Positions 25,996-37,505 of a stretch of 64,000 nucleotides of DNA are shown here, piece by piece (the stretch's first letter is position 1; every line of letters starts with the position of its first letter). Where the stretch lies: NCBI GenBank assembly GCA_025331445.1, contig JAIWNE010000006.1:496001-560000 (forward strand). The letters are read 5' to 3'. Below the pieces are notes generated by a model that worked only from the letters and a program-made list of their open reading frames with translations, did not search any database and was not told the origin of the DNA. A program made the translations under genes and the position numbers. Source of the DNA: Blakeslea trispora. Taxonomy: Eukaryota; Mucoromycota; Mucoromycetes; Mucorales; Choanephoraceae.

Positions 25996-28900
25996 TTAGT
26001 TTTCCTTGTCATCTTGCTGTTGCAAGACAACGGCTGTGGTTGTTGTATGTGAGGGCAATGTTGGTGGTGATATTGACGATGGCAGTGATGATGTTGGGGG
26101 AGTAGTTGATTTATCGACATCTTCTGCTTCAAGCATAATCTCATCTTCATCTGCAGTAATGTCCATAGGCTCTGTCTTTGATTGTCTTTCATCTTCTTTT
26201 GGTGAGGAGACAACTACTTGCTCCATAGGACTAGTGGATTTTTCTTTTGGATTGTTTACTGATTTCTCATCATTGTCAGATATGCTCTTCTTTTCTTCTT
26301 CTTCATTGTCTTCTTCTCCTCTTTCTTCTTCTTCTTCATTAGAATGTTTAAATACAAAGGATGATGCTTGTTGCTCTTTTTCACGTTGCTTTTCCAGTAT
26401 GTCAGCATCAACATAATTCATTACAAAATGTCGAACATCACTGTCTCTGTCCAGAGCAAATCGATAAGTCATTTGTTCTAATGCATGTAATGTTTCGCCT
26501 GATTGGTTGGCTGTACGTGAAGGAGCAGCAATCTCACTTAATTCTCTACGGAAAGGTTCTTTTTTTTTCTCTTTGTTAGTTTCTTTATACAAAAGCAGAT
26601 AACCACTTACCATTCTTATAGATGGCACCAATAGTACGCGAGGCAGCAATACGAACATTGACGACAGAATCATAGGCAAGAGGGGCCAGGCGAGGAAGAA
26701 AGAAAGAGGCAAAATCAGATGCTCCAATGCCTGCCTCAATCAAGGCCTTACAGATTTGTGCAAACCTAACATAGATGTCAAGATAACACTAATAACAATG
26801 AACATGAATACTTACACCAATCTACCACGATAACTCTCTGAACGTGCAAATTCATCCAGTCTTTCCATCACATGACTCAACAAGGCCAATGCATAGTTGT
26901 GCTTGTTTTCTGCAATATCATCACCATACCCCTCTGCTTGAGAAAGAGATTCTCCATCTTCTTCAACAGCATGCTTCACAACATCCAAAACAACAGGAAA
27001 CACACTGACCCCTGTTTCTCTCACAGCCGCAAATTCATCATGACAAGCACGAACCACCAGAGGCAAAATACACTCGACAACATGAGAAGCATCAAACAGT
27101 AAAGAGATATCAATCAACTGGCCCGCAAGAATGTTTCTCAGATGCCAGTTGTTAGAGACACCATCCCAGACCTCTTGCAAGATGGGAATATATTCATTTC
27201 GAGAGTTGGCAGCCAAGGTACCCAAGAAGTCAGCCAGGTGCTCCAATACACCTTGCTTGACATCATCAATATCCATCAGATAAAGTGCAAAGATCTGAAC
27301 CAGGTCGCGTTCAGTACGTTCAGGGCCAATGATACGGGCAATATCATGAAGTGAATGAGCAAAGGTACATCGCACCTTGATCTGGTAATCCTTTGTCAAG
27401 TTGAGATAGGTATCACGCAAATGACTGTTCCAATAATCGACACCTGCCGTCAGTACCACAGCCGGGAAATTGTAGGCACAGATATAGGTGCGATCGATTT
27501 CGAGTTTCAACATTTGGTTGTTATTGTTGCTGGTGTTCATGCCAAGGGACAAGAAGTATTGTAAGAGAGGTTCAGGTAGATTACCTGGTCTGCCTGTCTG
27601 TTCCCAGTCGGGAGGTAGGAATTTAGAGACAAGGTCACCTACAATATCTGCCATCGCGTTACGGACATTGCGAGAATCATCGCTTCTAAACTTTTCTACA
27701 CTGGACACTGTCAGCTCTGTCTTTGTCTCTTCGGATAACACACTACAGATCTGCGGTAATGTCAAGATACAAGAACGACGTACATGCCATACTTGATCTT
27801 GAGCAAATTGACGGAACAAGGGTAACAATCGCTCTTCTGCTGTTTTGGTATCTATCACTAATGCCATACTACCAATAGCAGCAGCAGCTTCCTTTCTTAC
27901 GTAAAATAATGGATCGGAAGCTAATTTCTCAATGATAGGTAGACATTCCTCTATGCATTTCTCGACATCAAAAGCACCTACAATAGATGCAATCAGCTAT
28001 ATATAAAAGAAAAAGAGGAATCAGTTTAACATGTATTGTTATTCTTATTGCTTTCTTTACCGAAATACAAGTAATCTTGGCCAAACTGATTTCGCCTTGA
28101 TCAAACTCATCCTCAAAGGAAGAAGAAGCGTGGTGAACATTGACTGAAGCTTCAAAGCCGGGTGTTGTTGAAGGTCGTCGAGGTCGTGCTGTTACATCAT
28201 CAATAGAGACACGATGGTATCGTAATTCATCTCTGTTAGGGTCCTGTTGATCTTCTTCATCTTGAAGACGAGGTGATTTTCGTTTGCCATCAATAATCGA
28301 TACCAAGCCATCAATGATGCCTTTAAACACTTCGGAATCGATGACTTGGTGATAAGTTGGGTTCTGGTCAGACAATGCACGCAATTCATTTACAACAGAA
28401 ACAACTGCTTGCTGACCAAGTGAAGCAACGCCTGTGCTTTGATCTAACAACAATCTGATAATTAAAGGTGCAAAACTCTTTTCTTGAGGCTTTGATGAGA
28501 ACATGGCGGGTGCATTCTATAGATAGAGTCAATAAAGCAAATCAACAAAGAGAGAAGCTATTTCAATATAGAAACCTTGTAAAAATACAACAAAACTTGA
28601 TCTAATTCACCAGCAAATGTTTCTCGAACAGTATCATCTGTGTCCAGGGCTAGTTTGTCAATGATAGGCAAAACATCATCAATAGCTTCTGAAAGTGTGA
28701 TTTCCTCAAGTGCAACAGGCAACTCTTTAGCCAAGAGTAGTCTATTACATCATCAGTCAATTTTAAACGCGAAACATAACTCCATCACGACTTATTTTAC
28801 CTGTTTATCAAAGCATCATTCTCTCGAAATCCATAAACACGTTCCATAGGTGTTACGTTCTCATCTGCCAATAGCTCATCCTCTAACTCTTCACCTAGAT

Positions 28901-29173
28901 GTTGTTCTATAAGACAGTTTAATAAGACTCTTAATTTAACAAAATAATAATAGAAAAACCTTCTGTCATGGCTCTTATTAAAGCTTCGTCGTCTTGTGGT
29001 GTAGCATATTCAGCAAAAGGTACAATTTCGGACTCTATCATGTTGGGTTCTTCCTGTTGAGGAGTGTCTGGAAAGGCAATGGTAGATCCTTCTTTTTCTG
29101 GTTGTGATTCTTCAAACACAGCATCTTGGTCATAGTCATCATCGGGAAAATCAAAACCGAGATCTTTAATCAT
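25996..29173 (-). CDS. PPP4R1: PPP4R1-type HEAT-repeat regulatory subunit of protein phosphatase 4
   Basis: PPP4R1 binds and steers the PP4 catalytic subunit. The N-terminus is acidic (DLGFDFPDDDYDQDAVFEES), followed by HEAT repeats over several exons (about 28.95-29.17, 28.75-28.9, 28.56-28.74, 28.0-28.5, 26.8-27.99, 26.0-26.76 kb). The central block has VWHVRRSCILTLPQICSV and SRNVRNAMADIVGDLV. The strongest link is the C-terminal repeat region: ICAYNFPAVVLTAGVDYWNS, HLRDTYLNLTKDYQIKVRCT, FAHSLHDIARIIGPERTERD and DVKQGVLEHLADFLG. These align along their length with animal PPP4R1. The extreme C-terminus, after RDSDVRHFVMNYVDAD, is a long acidic Glu/Ser/Thr tail that has no counterpart I know in the animal protein. 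Position and order of repeats support a full-length gene of roughly 900 residues. Confidence 0.88.
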
Positions 29174-30273
29174 TCACTGTCAGCGATGTATAGATTCAGT
29201 TTAAATAGTTTGGTTACCAGCCATTTTTTTTCTATTTCTTTCTCTCTCTCTCTTATATTTCTTTTTCTCTTTTCTCTATTCAAAAAAAGGCAAAAAAAAA
29301 AGAGAAAGAAGAAAAGGAAAAAAAAAATATATAAAAGAGCGAACCCAAAAAAAGAAACAAACGCTTTGTCTTTGCATTCATTGGTCCATTTCAGCTACCT
29401 GGAAACCAAGTGATAAAATCATCCATAGTGATAGATTAGCCTTTTCTTTTTCTGTGCTTTTTTATTGCTTGATAATATCACACCAATATGCTTTCTCTTT
29501 TTTTTTAGACAGTTTCAAGCCATCTATGGCAGTGTAGAACTCTAGTGAAAAATGATTTAAATGAAAATGCAATTAAGTCAATATAAACACCGAATATGCT
29601 AAAATAATAAAAAAAAATAAGCAGTTTGATTTATGCAGCCCCCCTCCCCTTTGATAAGAATACACATTGTCTTTTTCTTAGTGTTAGATTGAATGATCCC
29701 CGATATAAGAAAATAAGAGCTTCTTTCACTTTCTGCTCTCTATCTCTAGATTATATCATACATTTATACTCTCTCTTTTGTTAGTATTGAGATGATTATG
29801 TTGATTTGAGGCTTTGGGCTGATTTCAGATACAGTTGATGTGACACTGATTTTTATTTTTCGGATACTTGAATCAAATTTGACACTAAGCAGATCAGAAT
29901 CAATGGTTCCCTTTTTCTTTTTGTTCATTTCTGAATGGGATACAGAGCAATAACTCGAGAGGAGGGGGGAAAGTTTCTATGTGTATTTAAATAAAATAGA
30001 ATTCTCTGCTATTTTGAAGAATATATATTTTCTACTTGTACAGAGAAAAGAACTTGGTTTTTCTCTTGTTCAAATAAGGCCTTGTTATTTAGGGCACAAG
30101 TTTGTCATGATCAAAAAGAGAGAGAGAGAGAGAGCGAGATTGACATAGAAAAGATCACTTGCTTTCTCTCTGACTTTGGTCGGAACTGAATTAGAATACC
30201 AGTAAAGTCAGCACTAGGGTCTCCTTTTTTTTTTTTCTTTTTTTTTATAATATAGATCTAATTCCCTTTCGAC
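29174..30273. other. 1.1-kb divergent promoter region (PPP4R1 / PPR gene)
   Basis: Non-coding DNA between two divergent genes. It has long pyrimidine and purine runs and an (AG)n tract near 30118-30140. Pyrimidine-rich tracts (TTTTTTTTTTTCTTTTTTTT) lie directly before the PPR start codon. No RNA gene or ORF of note. Confidence 0.4.
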
Positions 30274-32535
30274 ATGCTGTCTCGAGCGATTCTTTCGGGA
30301 AGATCCAGACTGATCACTCACTCTTTCTCTCGATCAAGAACATTGGCTACCAAGTAGTGTGTTGGTTCAAGACAAAAAAAAAGATTTGACTAACGATCTC
30401 GATAGATCTGGTCTCCAAGAGGAACGTACGAAACAAGTAGTGGAAGATATCAAACGACTTCAATATCAACTTGAATCGAGACAAAAGCAGGTAAGGGAAA
30501 ACAAAAGAAGAAAGGACCGAGATCAACCTACTTATTGTCTTTAAAAAAGACTTCGGCCCCATTTGAAAAAGTGGATGATCAAGAGATTGCTGCCATTTAC
30601 AAAGAACTTGCTGCACCTATACCTGTCAAACCAAAAATCAGTCCTAATTACTTGGAAAGCTTGCGTCTCAAATTCTTGGACACACGTCCACTTGTAGAAG
30701 CCCATGAGACACCCGCTTTGACGGACGGCTCGGTTACACAACCCAATGCATTGATAAACGAAGAAGAAAAAAAGAAGGCCATGCAAGATTTAAGTGTAGA
30801 AGATTTCGAACAATTGATCTACGCCAATGCTTTAGCCAAAAGACCAAAAGAAGCACAACAGGCATTTGATCTCATGCCTGTAAGTCTCCATATGTAACAA
30901 AAAGAAAAAGAAAACTAAATCATTGCTTTTTTTTTGGTCTAGAAATACAATTTAACACCCAGCGTGAAAGCAGTGAACCATTTGATGGATGCTTATGCCA
31001 ATACCAACAATTTAGATCAAGTAGTTTCCCTTTTCAAGGGGCTGGATCATATGGGACTAAAAGCAGACATGTATACCTATGCTTCGTTGATCAAGGCTTT
31101 TGTAGGCAATAAACGATTGGATGATGCCTTTGTATTGTTTGAAAAGATGAAGGAAATGACCTTGATTCCATCTCAGGTAATTTGAAATAACAGAAGGAAA
31201 GGCACGATATTGATCTCTAGAATAGCCCATCTTCTCCAGTTTAATCAGTGGATGTCTGAAATCCAATCAATTGGATAGAGCATGGCAAGTATTTGATTCC
31301 ATGCGTCTTTCTTATCATCAACCAGATGAAGTGAGTTTTACTCTGATGCTTCATGCATGTGCCAAGGTAAAGACTTGTAAAAAACAACAAGTAGAGAGAG
31401 AAATACTGACAATTGTGTAGCAAGGAGAAGTAGAACGTGCATTGAATTTGTTTGAAGATATGGCAGGACACCACCTTTACCCTACAGATGTTACTTTTAA
31501 TGTGCTCATCAATGCCTGTGCCAAACGACCTGATTATTACAATGAAGCCTTTAGTTTATTAGACCAGATGCAATCAAGTTACGGATTTTCACCTGATAGA
31601 ATCACCTTCAATACCCTTCTGATGGCATGTGCACGCAAAAAGGACCTTGCACAAGCAAGACGCATCTTGGACTTTATGTGGCAAGATGCCCATCTTTCAC
31701 CTGATCACCATACCTATACAAATCTCTTTTGGTGTTACGCTAGTCATCATCCTTCGCCTTCTTCTCCAGCTATCCCTAAAGACAACAAGACATCGACTGC
31801 CCTCTCTACCGAACATACATTTGCCTCACGTCAATCACCTACCACACGATCTCAAGTGATTCAGGAAGCACATTGGTTATTTAAGCAGATACCTGAGACA
31901 GTCGAGAGAACATCAGGTCTCTTGAATGCCTATTTAGCAATCCATGTCTCTCATAAACAACCTGTCTCTTCCTGTCTAAAGATCTATCATCAGCTGTTTA
32001 ATCATCACAAGGTTCAACGGGATGCCTTTACATTCTCACATATGCTTGATTACTGTTACAAGACAAAAAATCATGATTTGGCTTGGAAGGTATGGGAAGA
32101 TTATCAAGACTTTTTGGAAGAAAGAATAAAGTCAGGGCAGTCGACTCTGTCATTATCTGAACAAAAGGCAAAAGAGAATCAAGCGAAATCATTGGCTATC
32201 AAAGAAGGTTGGACAGATCAACAACAGCAACAATTAGCTGTCTTGATGGCCAATACATTAGGAAGGTAAGCATTGTATAACACTGAGAAAGAAAAAAAAA
32301 GGAAAGGGGACTCAACTATTTAAAAAGGTGCGATGATATAGAAAATGCCATGAGTTTATTATCGAGTGAATCACGTCGAATTGGATTGAATCCACCTAGA
32401 TTACGTGATATGATGCCACTCTATAACAAATGTATTCAACTAGAAGATGAACAAAGTCGACAACAGCTGGTTCAATTCTGTTCAAAAGATCCTTATCGAG
32501 CTCAAAGTAAAAAATTTAGACGTATTCATACTTAA
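30274..32535 (+). CDS. Mitochondrial pentatricopeptide-repeat (PPR) protein
   Basis: PPR proteins bind organelle RNA in a sequence-specific way. Seven exons fit: 30274-30353, 30406-30490, 30550-30879, 30943-31176, 31226-31366, 31421-32265 and 32328-32535, all GT-AG and in phase. The first exon encodes a typical mitochondrial presequence (MLSRAILSGRSRLITHSFSR), Arg/Ser-rich and lacking acids. PPR motifs run from about residue 170: SVKAVNHLMDAYANTNNLDQ, DMYTYASLIKAFVGNKRLDD, PIFSSLISGCLKSNQLDRAW, DEVSFTLMLHACAKQGEVER, TDVTFNVLINACAKRPDYYN and DRITFNTLLMACARKKDLAQ. The last third is non-canonical helical sequence. The 52-nt first intron removes a stop that would otherwise break the presequence from the body. 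The target RNA cannot be told from sequence. Confidence 0.85.
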
Positions 32536-32592
32536 TAAAATAAGATAAATAGAGTAGAGTAAAGGGTATCTTTTTTTCTTTTATTTGCTCTT

Positions 32593-33681
32593 TCAAATGT
32601 CTTCATAAGCAGGTGGTTCTACAAATTTACGATCATATTCACCATAGACAACTTGACCATGGTCCTCAAAGGGAGGAGGACTATCATAGGAAGGCAGCTC
32701 AAGTGAATCAAGATCACCTACTACTTTATCAAGGACATCAATGTTGGCCTTAAAAGTGATCAACTTGTGTACCCGTGTGTTACCGAATCGACTGTTGGAC
32801 AGGCTGGGGACAGAAAAGCCAATTGAGACAAGCACACAATGATCTACATGAAATTCAGAATAAGGTCGAGTCGAATGAACCATGGTCTTGCCACAAGGCA
32901 CTCGATAATAAACAGTGCCTTCCCAATTCTCGGAGAGTTGAGTGGGTATCACGTCTTGTTTGACATTACAACAAGGGGGCATGGTACAGACAGAGTAAGT
33001 GGTATGGGTTGTATCACGATAGAGATGGCGACGTTCAAGCATCTGAACTGTAATCCGGTCAATCGAAAGGGCTTCTGTCATGGGCAGTAATCGAAAGGTG
33101 ATGGGCAAGACAGATCCTAGGGCCACTGCCTTCTTATCGACCAACAGTTGATAGCAGAGCCAGTTGGATTGATGGGTGCGAGAATCAATGAAATTATTGG
33201 TGTCACCTGTCAAGATACCCTGTTGAGGTAATCGAGTGACTCGGATATCTTGCCGTGTCTCTTCTTTTGATTTAGTAGGTCTTCTCAAGACAGGATGTGT
33301 TGTTGTGTATTCCATGGTGGCTGTTACTTGATAGGATACTTTGACATCGGAACATTCAATTGACTCGGGTAATCCTGAGGCTACTTGCATCTCAAATCCA
33401 AAGGGAGTAGTGCCTGCTGTCAACAAGAGTGGGGAATTAGATGTGGCTTGATAGAGTATGAGTTGTTGGTTGGCTACTGTCTTTGGTTTATGATAATTGA
33501 GTGAATGACTTTTGGCTTCCATCTTGCCGCTGAATTGGACCGAGATGCGTTGAATGGTGGTTGATTTCGGTAGATTGGCATAGACAGTGCCTCTGATAAC
33601 ACTGCAGGTATCTGCTTGTTGTTCAGCATAGATGGTAGTTTCAAGTAACTGTAAAGAAAGATGAGATGATTTTGCAAGCAT
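32593..33681 (-). CDS. Alpha-arrestin (ART-type ubiquitin-ligase adaptor)
   Basis: A single uninterrupted exon of 362 codons. Both halves of the arrestin fold are visible: N-terminal SVIRGTVYANLPKSTTIQRI and VQFSGKMEAKSH, and C-terminal AVALGSVLPITFRLLPMTEA, LSIDRITVQMLER. Fungal alpha-arrestins recruit the Nedd4/Rsp5 ligase to plasma-membrane transporters through PY motifs. The C-terminal tail has PPAYEDI (PPxY), LPSYDS (LPxY) and PPPFEDH, exactly where such motifs are expected, and little else. The protein is compact, with a short tail compared with most yeast ARTs. Convergent to the PPR gene: the two stop codons are 57 bp apart. Confidence 0.88.
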   Translation of the reverse strand: MLAKSSHLSLQLLETTIYAEQQADTCSVIRGTVYANLPKSTTIQRISVQFSGKMEAKSHSLNYHKPKTVANQQLILYQATSNSPLLLTAGTTPFGFEMQVASGLPESIECSDVKVSYQVTATMEYTTTHPVLRRPTKSKEETRQDIRVTRLPQQGILTGDTNNFIDSRTHQSNWLCYQLLVDKKAVALGSVLPITFRLLPMTEALSIDRITVQMLERRHLYRDTTHTTYSVCTMPPCCNVKQDVIPTQLSENWEGTVYYRVPCGKTMVHSTRPYSEFHVDHCVLVSIGFSVPSLSNSRFGNTRVHKLITFKANIDVLDKVVGDLDSLELPSYDSPPPFEDHGQVVYGEYDRKFVEPPAYEDI

Positions 33682-33973
33682 TTAAGAATTCATATATAGA
33701 TGACAAATAATAGATAATAAAAAAAAAGTAATTTCTCTTTTTTTTTTTTCTTTTATAGTGAATTACATCAACTACGTTTCAGGCACCATTTAGTACTAAA
33801 AAAAAATCAAAGAAAACAATACTAATCCAATGATAACCCAGTGTGGTGATATCATTCATTAGACTGATTTTTTTTTTATAAGAAAACTTTGTATCATATT
33901 TAATTTTATTTTTAACCTTTTAAAGTCTAATGTGTATAAAAGAGTGGAGGGGTGGGGTATCATTTGTAGAAAT

Positions 33974-34604
33974 CTAGATAATTCGATATAAAAGTCTTTA
34001 AAGAGGTTAACAATCATCATCATCATTATACTATTCATTACCTGTCTGTTTCATCCATATAATGTTGATAGCCAATACCAAACCGATCAAGCATCATTTG
34101 TTCTTCAGCCAAGATGCGCTTATAATATGCGATGCCGATAGAAACCAAGACGAGCATGAATCCTATCCAATGGTTCAAGACTAATCCGAAACCTACCCAG
34201 GATAAAAGATAGGCCAGATAGGCTGGATGACGAATGTAACCGTATGGTCCTGCTGTGCAAATCAATTGATCATCCGTGGTTGCTATGGTGCATAAATAAT
34301 ACGGATTGGCATAGGTGGTCCAGCGCATCAACAAATTGCCTAGCAACAAAAGGATAAACCCTAATCCAATGCTGGCACTAGGCATGGATAAAGGAATAAC
34401 CCATGATAAACAAGGTACACCTGTCAAGCATAACAACCAAGCCAAGATCAGGTAACGAGTCGATCCACCGTCATCACCTGCGATCTGAATAGTGCTGGTT
34501 CCTCTTTTATATTCGTAAGCATATTCTATCAAAAACACAAGGCCTAATAAACCATAAGCCAAAACAAGACTAAAATAATTCATTATTGAATAATAGAAAA
34601 ACAA
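33974..34604 (-). CDS. Isoprenylcysteine carboxyl methyltransferase (ICMT)-family membrane protein
   Basis: Several membrane spans (SLVLAYGLLGLVFLIEYAY, YLILAWLLCLTGVPCLSWVI, SIGLGFILLLLGNLLMRW, VGFGLVLNHWIGFMLVLVSI) frame the family signature TAGPYGYIRHPAYLAYLLSW, followed by AYYKRILAEEQMMLDRFG. The GPY-x-RHP motif binds S-adenosylmethionine in ICMT/PEMT-type enzymes. True ICMT (Ste14) methylates CAAX proteins; this protein could equally be one of the uncharacterised ICMT-like methyltransferases. The main exon (34042-34604) would end at DETDR-stop, but GACAG/GTAATG is a splice donor. A 46-nt intron to 33996 gives a second 22-nt exon (33974-33995) that ends LLYRII, as in relatives with a hydrophobic C-terminus. 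An alternative start at the second Met (seven codons in) is possible. Confidence 0.7.
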
Positions 34605-34669
34605 GGAAAAAAAAAATAAACACTATTTTCCCTCTTTAGCAGGTTAATTTTTTTTTTATTATTATTTTA

Positions 34670-35615
34670 TTAGTCAATAAGCATGCCATCTTCTTGATCA
34701 GAGTCATCTGTCTTTTGAAATTCAAACTGATCTGCATCTTCATCCTCAATCACATTAGCAGGAAGACTAAATAACAAAAAGATAGTTAAGCCTAACCGAT
34801 CCTATCCTTCTCTCTCTCTCTTACTTACTTGAGTGAGTTTAGTAGTTGCTGACTTGGGCGCCGATAATCCAAGGATCGCTCAGACTATAAAATAAAGATA
34901 AGAATGACTGTCTATAAGCATTTTTTTTTTTTACCTGTTGAACAGAGAGTTGTTGTTGTTGTTGTAATGTCATGGATTCATCTAATGAAAGCATTCTTAC
35001 TTTAGCCTATAACAAAAAAAAACGAATAAGCATACAAACAATCCATCTACATAACAACAACATACACTAGCATTTTTGTCTTGTCCGTCGCTTAATGGTT
35101 GTTCTGATTGGATATAATGTTGAAAGACAGAGAGAGAAGGTCTTGGCTGGGATCGTTTGACAAGTAGACTATTTGAAGGAGAATGATGATAAGCTTGTTG
35201 ATTGGCCAAGTCCACCGATCGTTTTCTAGCACCTTGATGGGATGTCAATACAGTCATTTCATCTAGTTTCTTTGTCAGTGGACAATCCAATGTGTCTGTA
35301 TTGTCTGGCGTAATTTCATCTGAAGCTGAAATTGTACGTCTGTCTAATAACAACCGATCAATGATAGCATTGATTTCTTTTAGTTTAGCACCTTTATCAG
35401 GCAATGTATTCACCATAGCACTTTTTAAAGAAAATCAGTAAATCAATAATATACTTGTTCAAACACACTTACTTATTACTCAAAAGAGAAAGGTTCTTTT
35501 GTTGAAGTTGTCGAAGTTCAGGCCGTGTGTATTGACATAGTTTTTGTTCTGTACTGTTTGACTTGACATCGCAATAAGCATAAGGATGATGGCGTGCTAG
35601 AGGTGTATGGTGCAT
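34670..35615 (-). CDS. Gdown1/POLR2M-like protein (GRINL1A signature), tentative
   Basis: Exons near 35475-35615, 35066-35420, 34937-35007, 34830-34885 and 34670-34768 join in frame to roughly 220 residues. The first exon ends TRPELRQLQQKNLSLLSN and the second begins MVNTLPDKGAKLKEINAIID. This reproduces the N-terminal signature of metazoan Gdown1 (LREMLxRQExLLxN...LPDKGxKI), a subunit of some RNA polymerase II that blocks TFIIF and termination. The rest is disordered: a Ser/Arg-rich middle, a Gln stretch (TLQQQQQQLSVQQ) and an acidic C-terminus (EDEDADQFEFQKTDD). The identity rests on one motif and on position in the chain, so I call it tentative. It is divergent from LUC7L3 with a 585-bp common upstream region. 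Confidence 0.5.
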
Positions 35616-36200
35616 ATTGTTCTGTATGAGGGGGGGGATAGAAAGGGGGGTAGTAGGGTGTATGTATCAAAGTATTTTTTTTTTCTAGAGAAAAGGAAAG
35701 AGAGAATTTTATTTTATCATGCAATAATACCATGAGCGTATGGAAATGCTCTCTCTCTTTTGTCTGTGTATATATGTGTGTGTGTGAGGAAAAAAAAAAG
35801 AAGCGATTTGATTGGTTGGTTGCATTTTTTTTCTTCTTCTTCAGAGCTTTGCAGAGTTTTGATTGTACAACAATGAGAAAATAAGCTTATTCTCTTTTTG
35901 TCTTAGTAAAAGAAAGAGAAAGAGGCAATAAGGCAAGTAATATGGATAGCAGGGTTATTCTGATCACCACTTGTTGTATATTGCTAATCAATGAGATTTT
36001 CTTCTTTTTATTTTTTAACCATTGACACATTATTCGATTTCCAATTATATTCTTAAACCAATTGCAAAATAGTCCGAATTGCAAGTAAAAATAAAATAAA
36101 AAAATAGCTAGAGAAATAAAAATTAACTGCGTCATCGTGGTAGACCACTTTTTAATTTTTTTTTTCTTTTATTATCATTGTTGATTAAACAACTTGTACA
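35616..36200. other. Divergent promoter region (Gdown1-like / LUC7L3)
   Basis: 585 bp. A G7 run near 35632-35646, poly-T tracts and a TGTGTGTGTG/ATAT patch (35765-35790). An 82-codon frame at 35887-36135 (minus) has two hydrophobic stretches and starts close to the LUC7L3 side, but it has no supporting evidence and is not called. Confidence 0.4.
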
Positions 36201-37505
36201 ATGGGTAAGAAGACAAGAGACACCAACATAATGGATAAGTATTTACACTGTTTTATTTAGACTATCAAAAGGCTATGCTTGAAGAGCTCATGTCTCAATA
36301 TGTAGACGTTGACAATAAGGATTTCTGGGATGAAAGTGTAAGTTGAGTTTATGGTTGTGTAGATGATGTATTAATTGCTAGATTAGGTCTGTAAACATTA
36401 CCTTGTTGCCTTTTGTCCCTCTCAACTGTTTACCAATACTAAATCAGATTTGGGTAAGGTATAAATAAACACTATAGAGAGAAATAAGAAAAGAAAGAGA
36501 TGCTAATGATGTTGTTAGGTGCTTGTGATAAAATCCATAATGATCGTTTAAAGGAGAAATACCAAAAGACACCCGATAAGAGCAAGTTCTCTTATGAAAC
36601 TGAATTCTATGACTATCTCAATAAGCTTATTGCTGATCTATCTCGCAAGATCCGTCAAGGTAATGGTCGATTGAACATTCAACTTGATGACAAGGTAAGC
36701 AATAGTAACAATAGCAATAGTATAACAACTCACAACCTCTTTATAGGCCGCAGAGGTGCGTAAAGAAGAAAGAGAAGAGAAAATGGTTTTACTAGATGTC
36801 AAGATTAAAGAATTGTTGCAAAAAGTGGAAGAAGCAGGTGAAGAAGGTCGCGTACAAGAAGCAACTGACTTGCAAGCACAAGTAGACAAACTTCAAGAAG
36901 AATTGACTCAGTTCAAAGAGGTAAAGGAAAAAAAAAGGACAAGATGGAATACCCTTTTTCTTAATTCACACTTATTAGAACGCTGATGGTCTAAGCAAGG
37001 CAGAAAAGCGTATGGAGGTATGCGATGTGTGTGGCGCTTTTTTGGTAACAAACGATTCTTCCGATAGATTAGAAGCCCATTATCAGGGTAAACAACATCA
37101 GGGCTATCTCAAGATTCGTGATACCATTGAACAAATGAGAGTAAGTTCATTACCTTGTTCTTCTCTTTCTATTACTAAACCGATTTCTTATGATAGCAGT
37201 CCCGCCAACAAAGACATTACAGCAACAACAATAACAACAACAATAACAGCAATAGCCATCCTAGAGACTATACTCGCTCTAGATACGACTATCATGAGCG
37301 CCGTGATGGAGGAGGTAGGCATAGAGATTATCGTCGTTATTCTGACCGTGGTTATAGTAGAAGCGAACATCGTAGTCGTGATAGACGGGATTACGACGAT
37401 GATTTCGCCGGTGAGATGGATCGCTATAACAGAAGATCACGCAGAGACTATGAACGATCTTCTCGTTCTCGCTCTCCAAGCGGTAGAAGATCAAGATATG
37501 ATTAA
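36201..37505 (+). CDS. LUC7L3: LUC7L3-like U1 snRNP-associated splicing factor
   Basis: LUC7 proteins stabilise U1 snRNP at 5' splice sites. Seven exons: 36201-36204 (only ATGG), 36261-36337, 36387-36453, 36519-36694, 36747-36920, 36979-37140 and 37200-37505. The protein opens MDYQKAMLEELMSQYVDVD; the first zinc finger is VCKHYLVAFCPSQLFTNTKS with CDKIH, the second is MEVCDVCGAFLVTNDSSDRL with HYQGKQH. Between them is a coiled coil (EEKMVLLDVKIKELLQKVEE). FTNTKSDLG and the ending in an RS/RD domain place it with LUC7L3 rather than LUC7L/LUC7L2. The C-terminal exon reads in a frame with a poly-Asn stretch and RS/RD/RY repeats, ending RSSRSRSPSGRRSRYD; the alternative frame through the same DNA is spurious. 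The 4-nt first exon ends in phase 1 at GG/GTAAGA. Confidence 0.9.

Noticed and set aside
26006..26416. Ser-rich 136-codon plus-strand ORF
   Set aside because: It is the antisense shadow of the acidic, Ser-rich PPP4R1 tail.
30340..30420. Stop codon and frame change after the PPR presequence
   Set aside because: A 52-nt intron with GTAGTG, a CTAAC branch site and GATAG removes the stop and restores the frame.
35887..36135. 82-codon ORF with hydrophobic stretches in the Gdown1-like/LUC7L3 promoter
   Set aside because: Hydrophobicity comes from T-rich DNA. Nothing else supports a gene and it lies in a divergent promoter.
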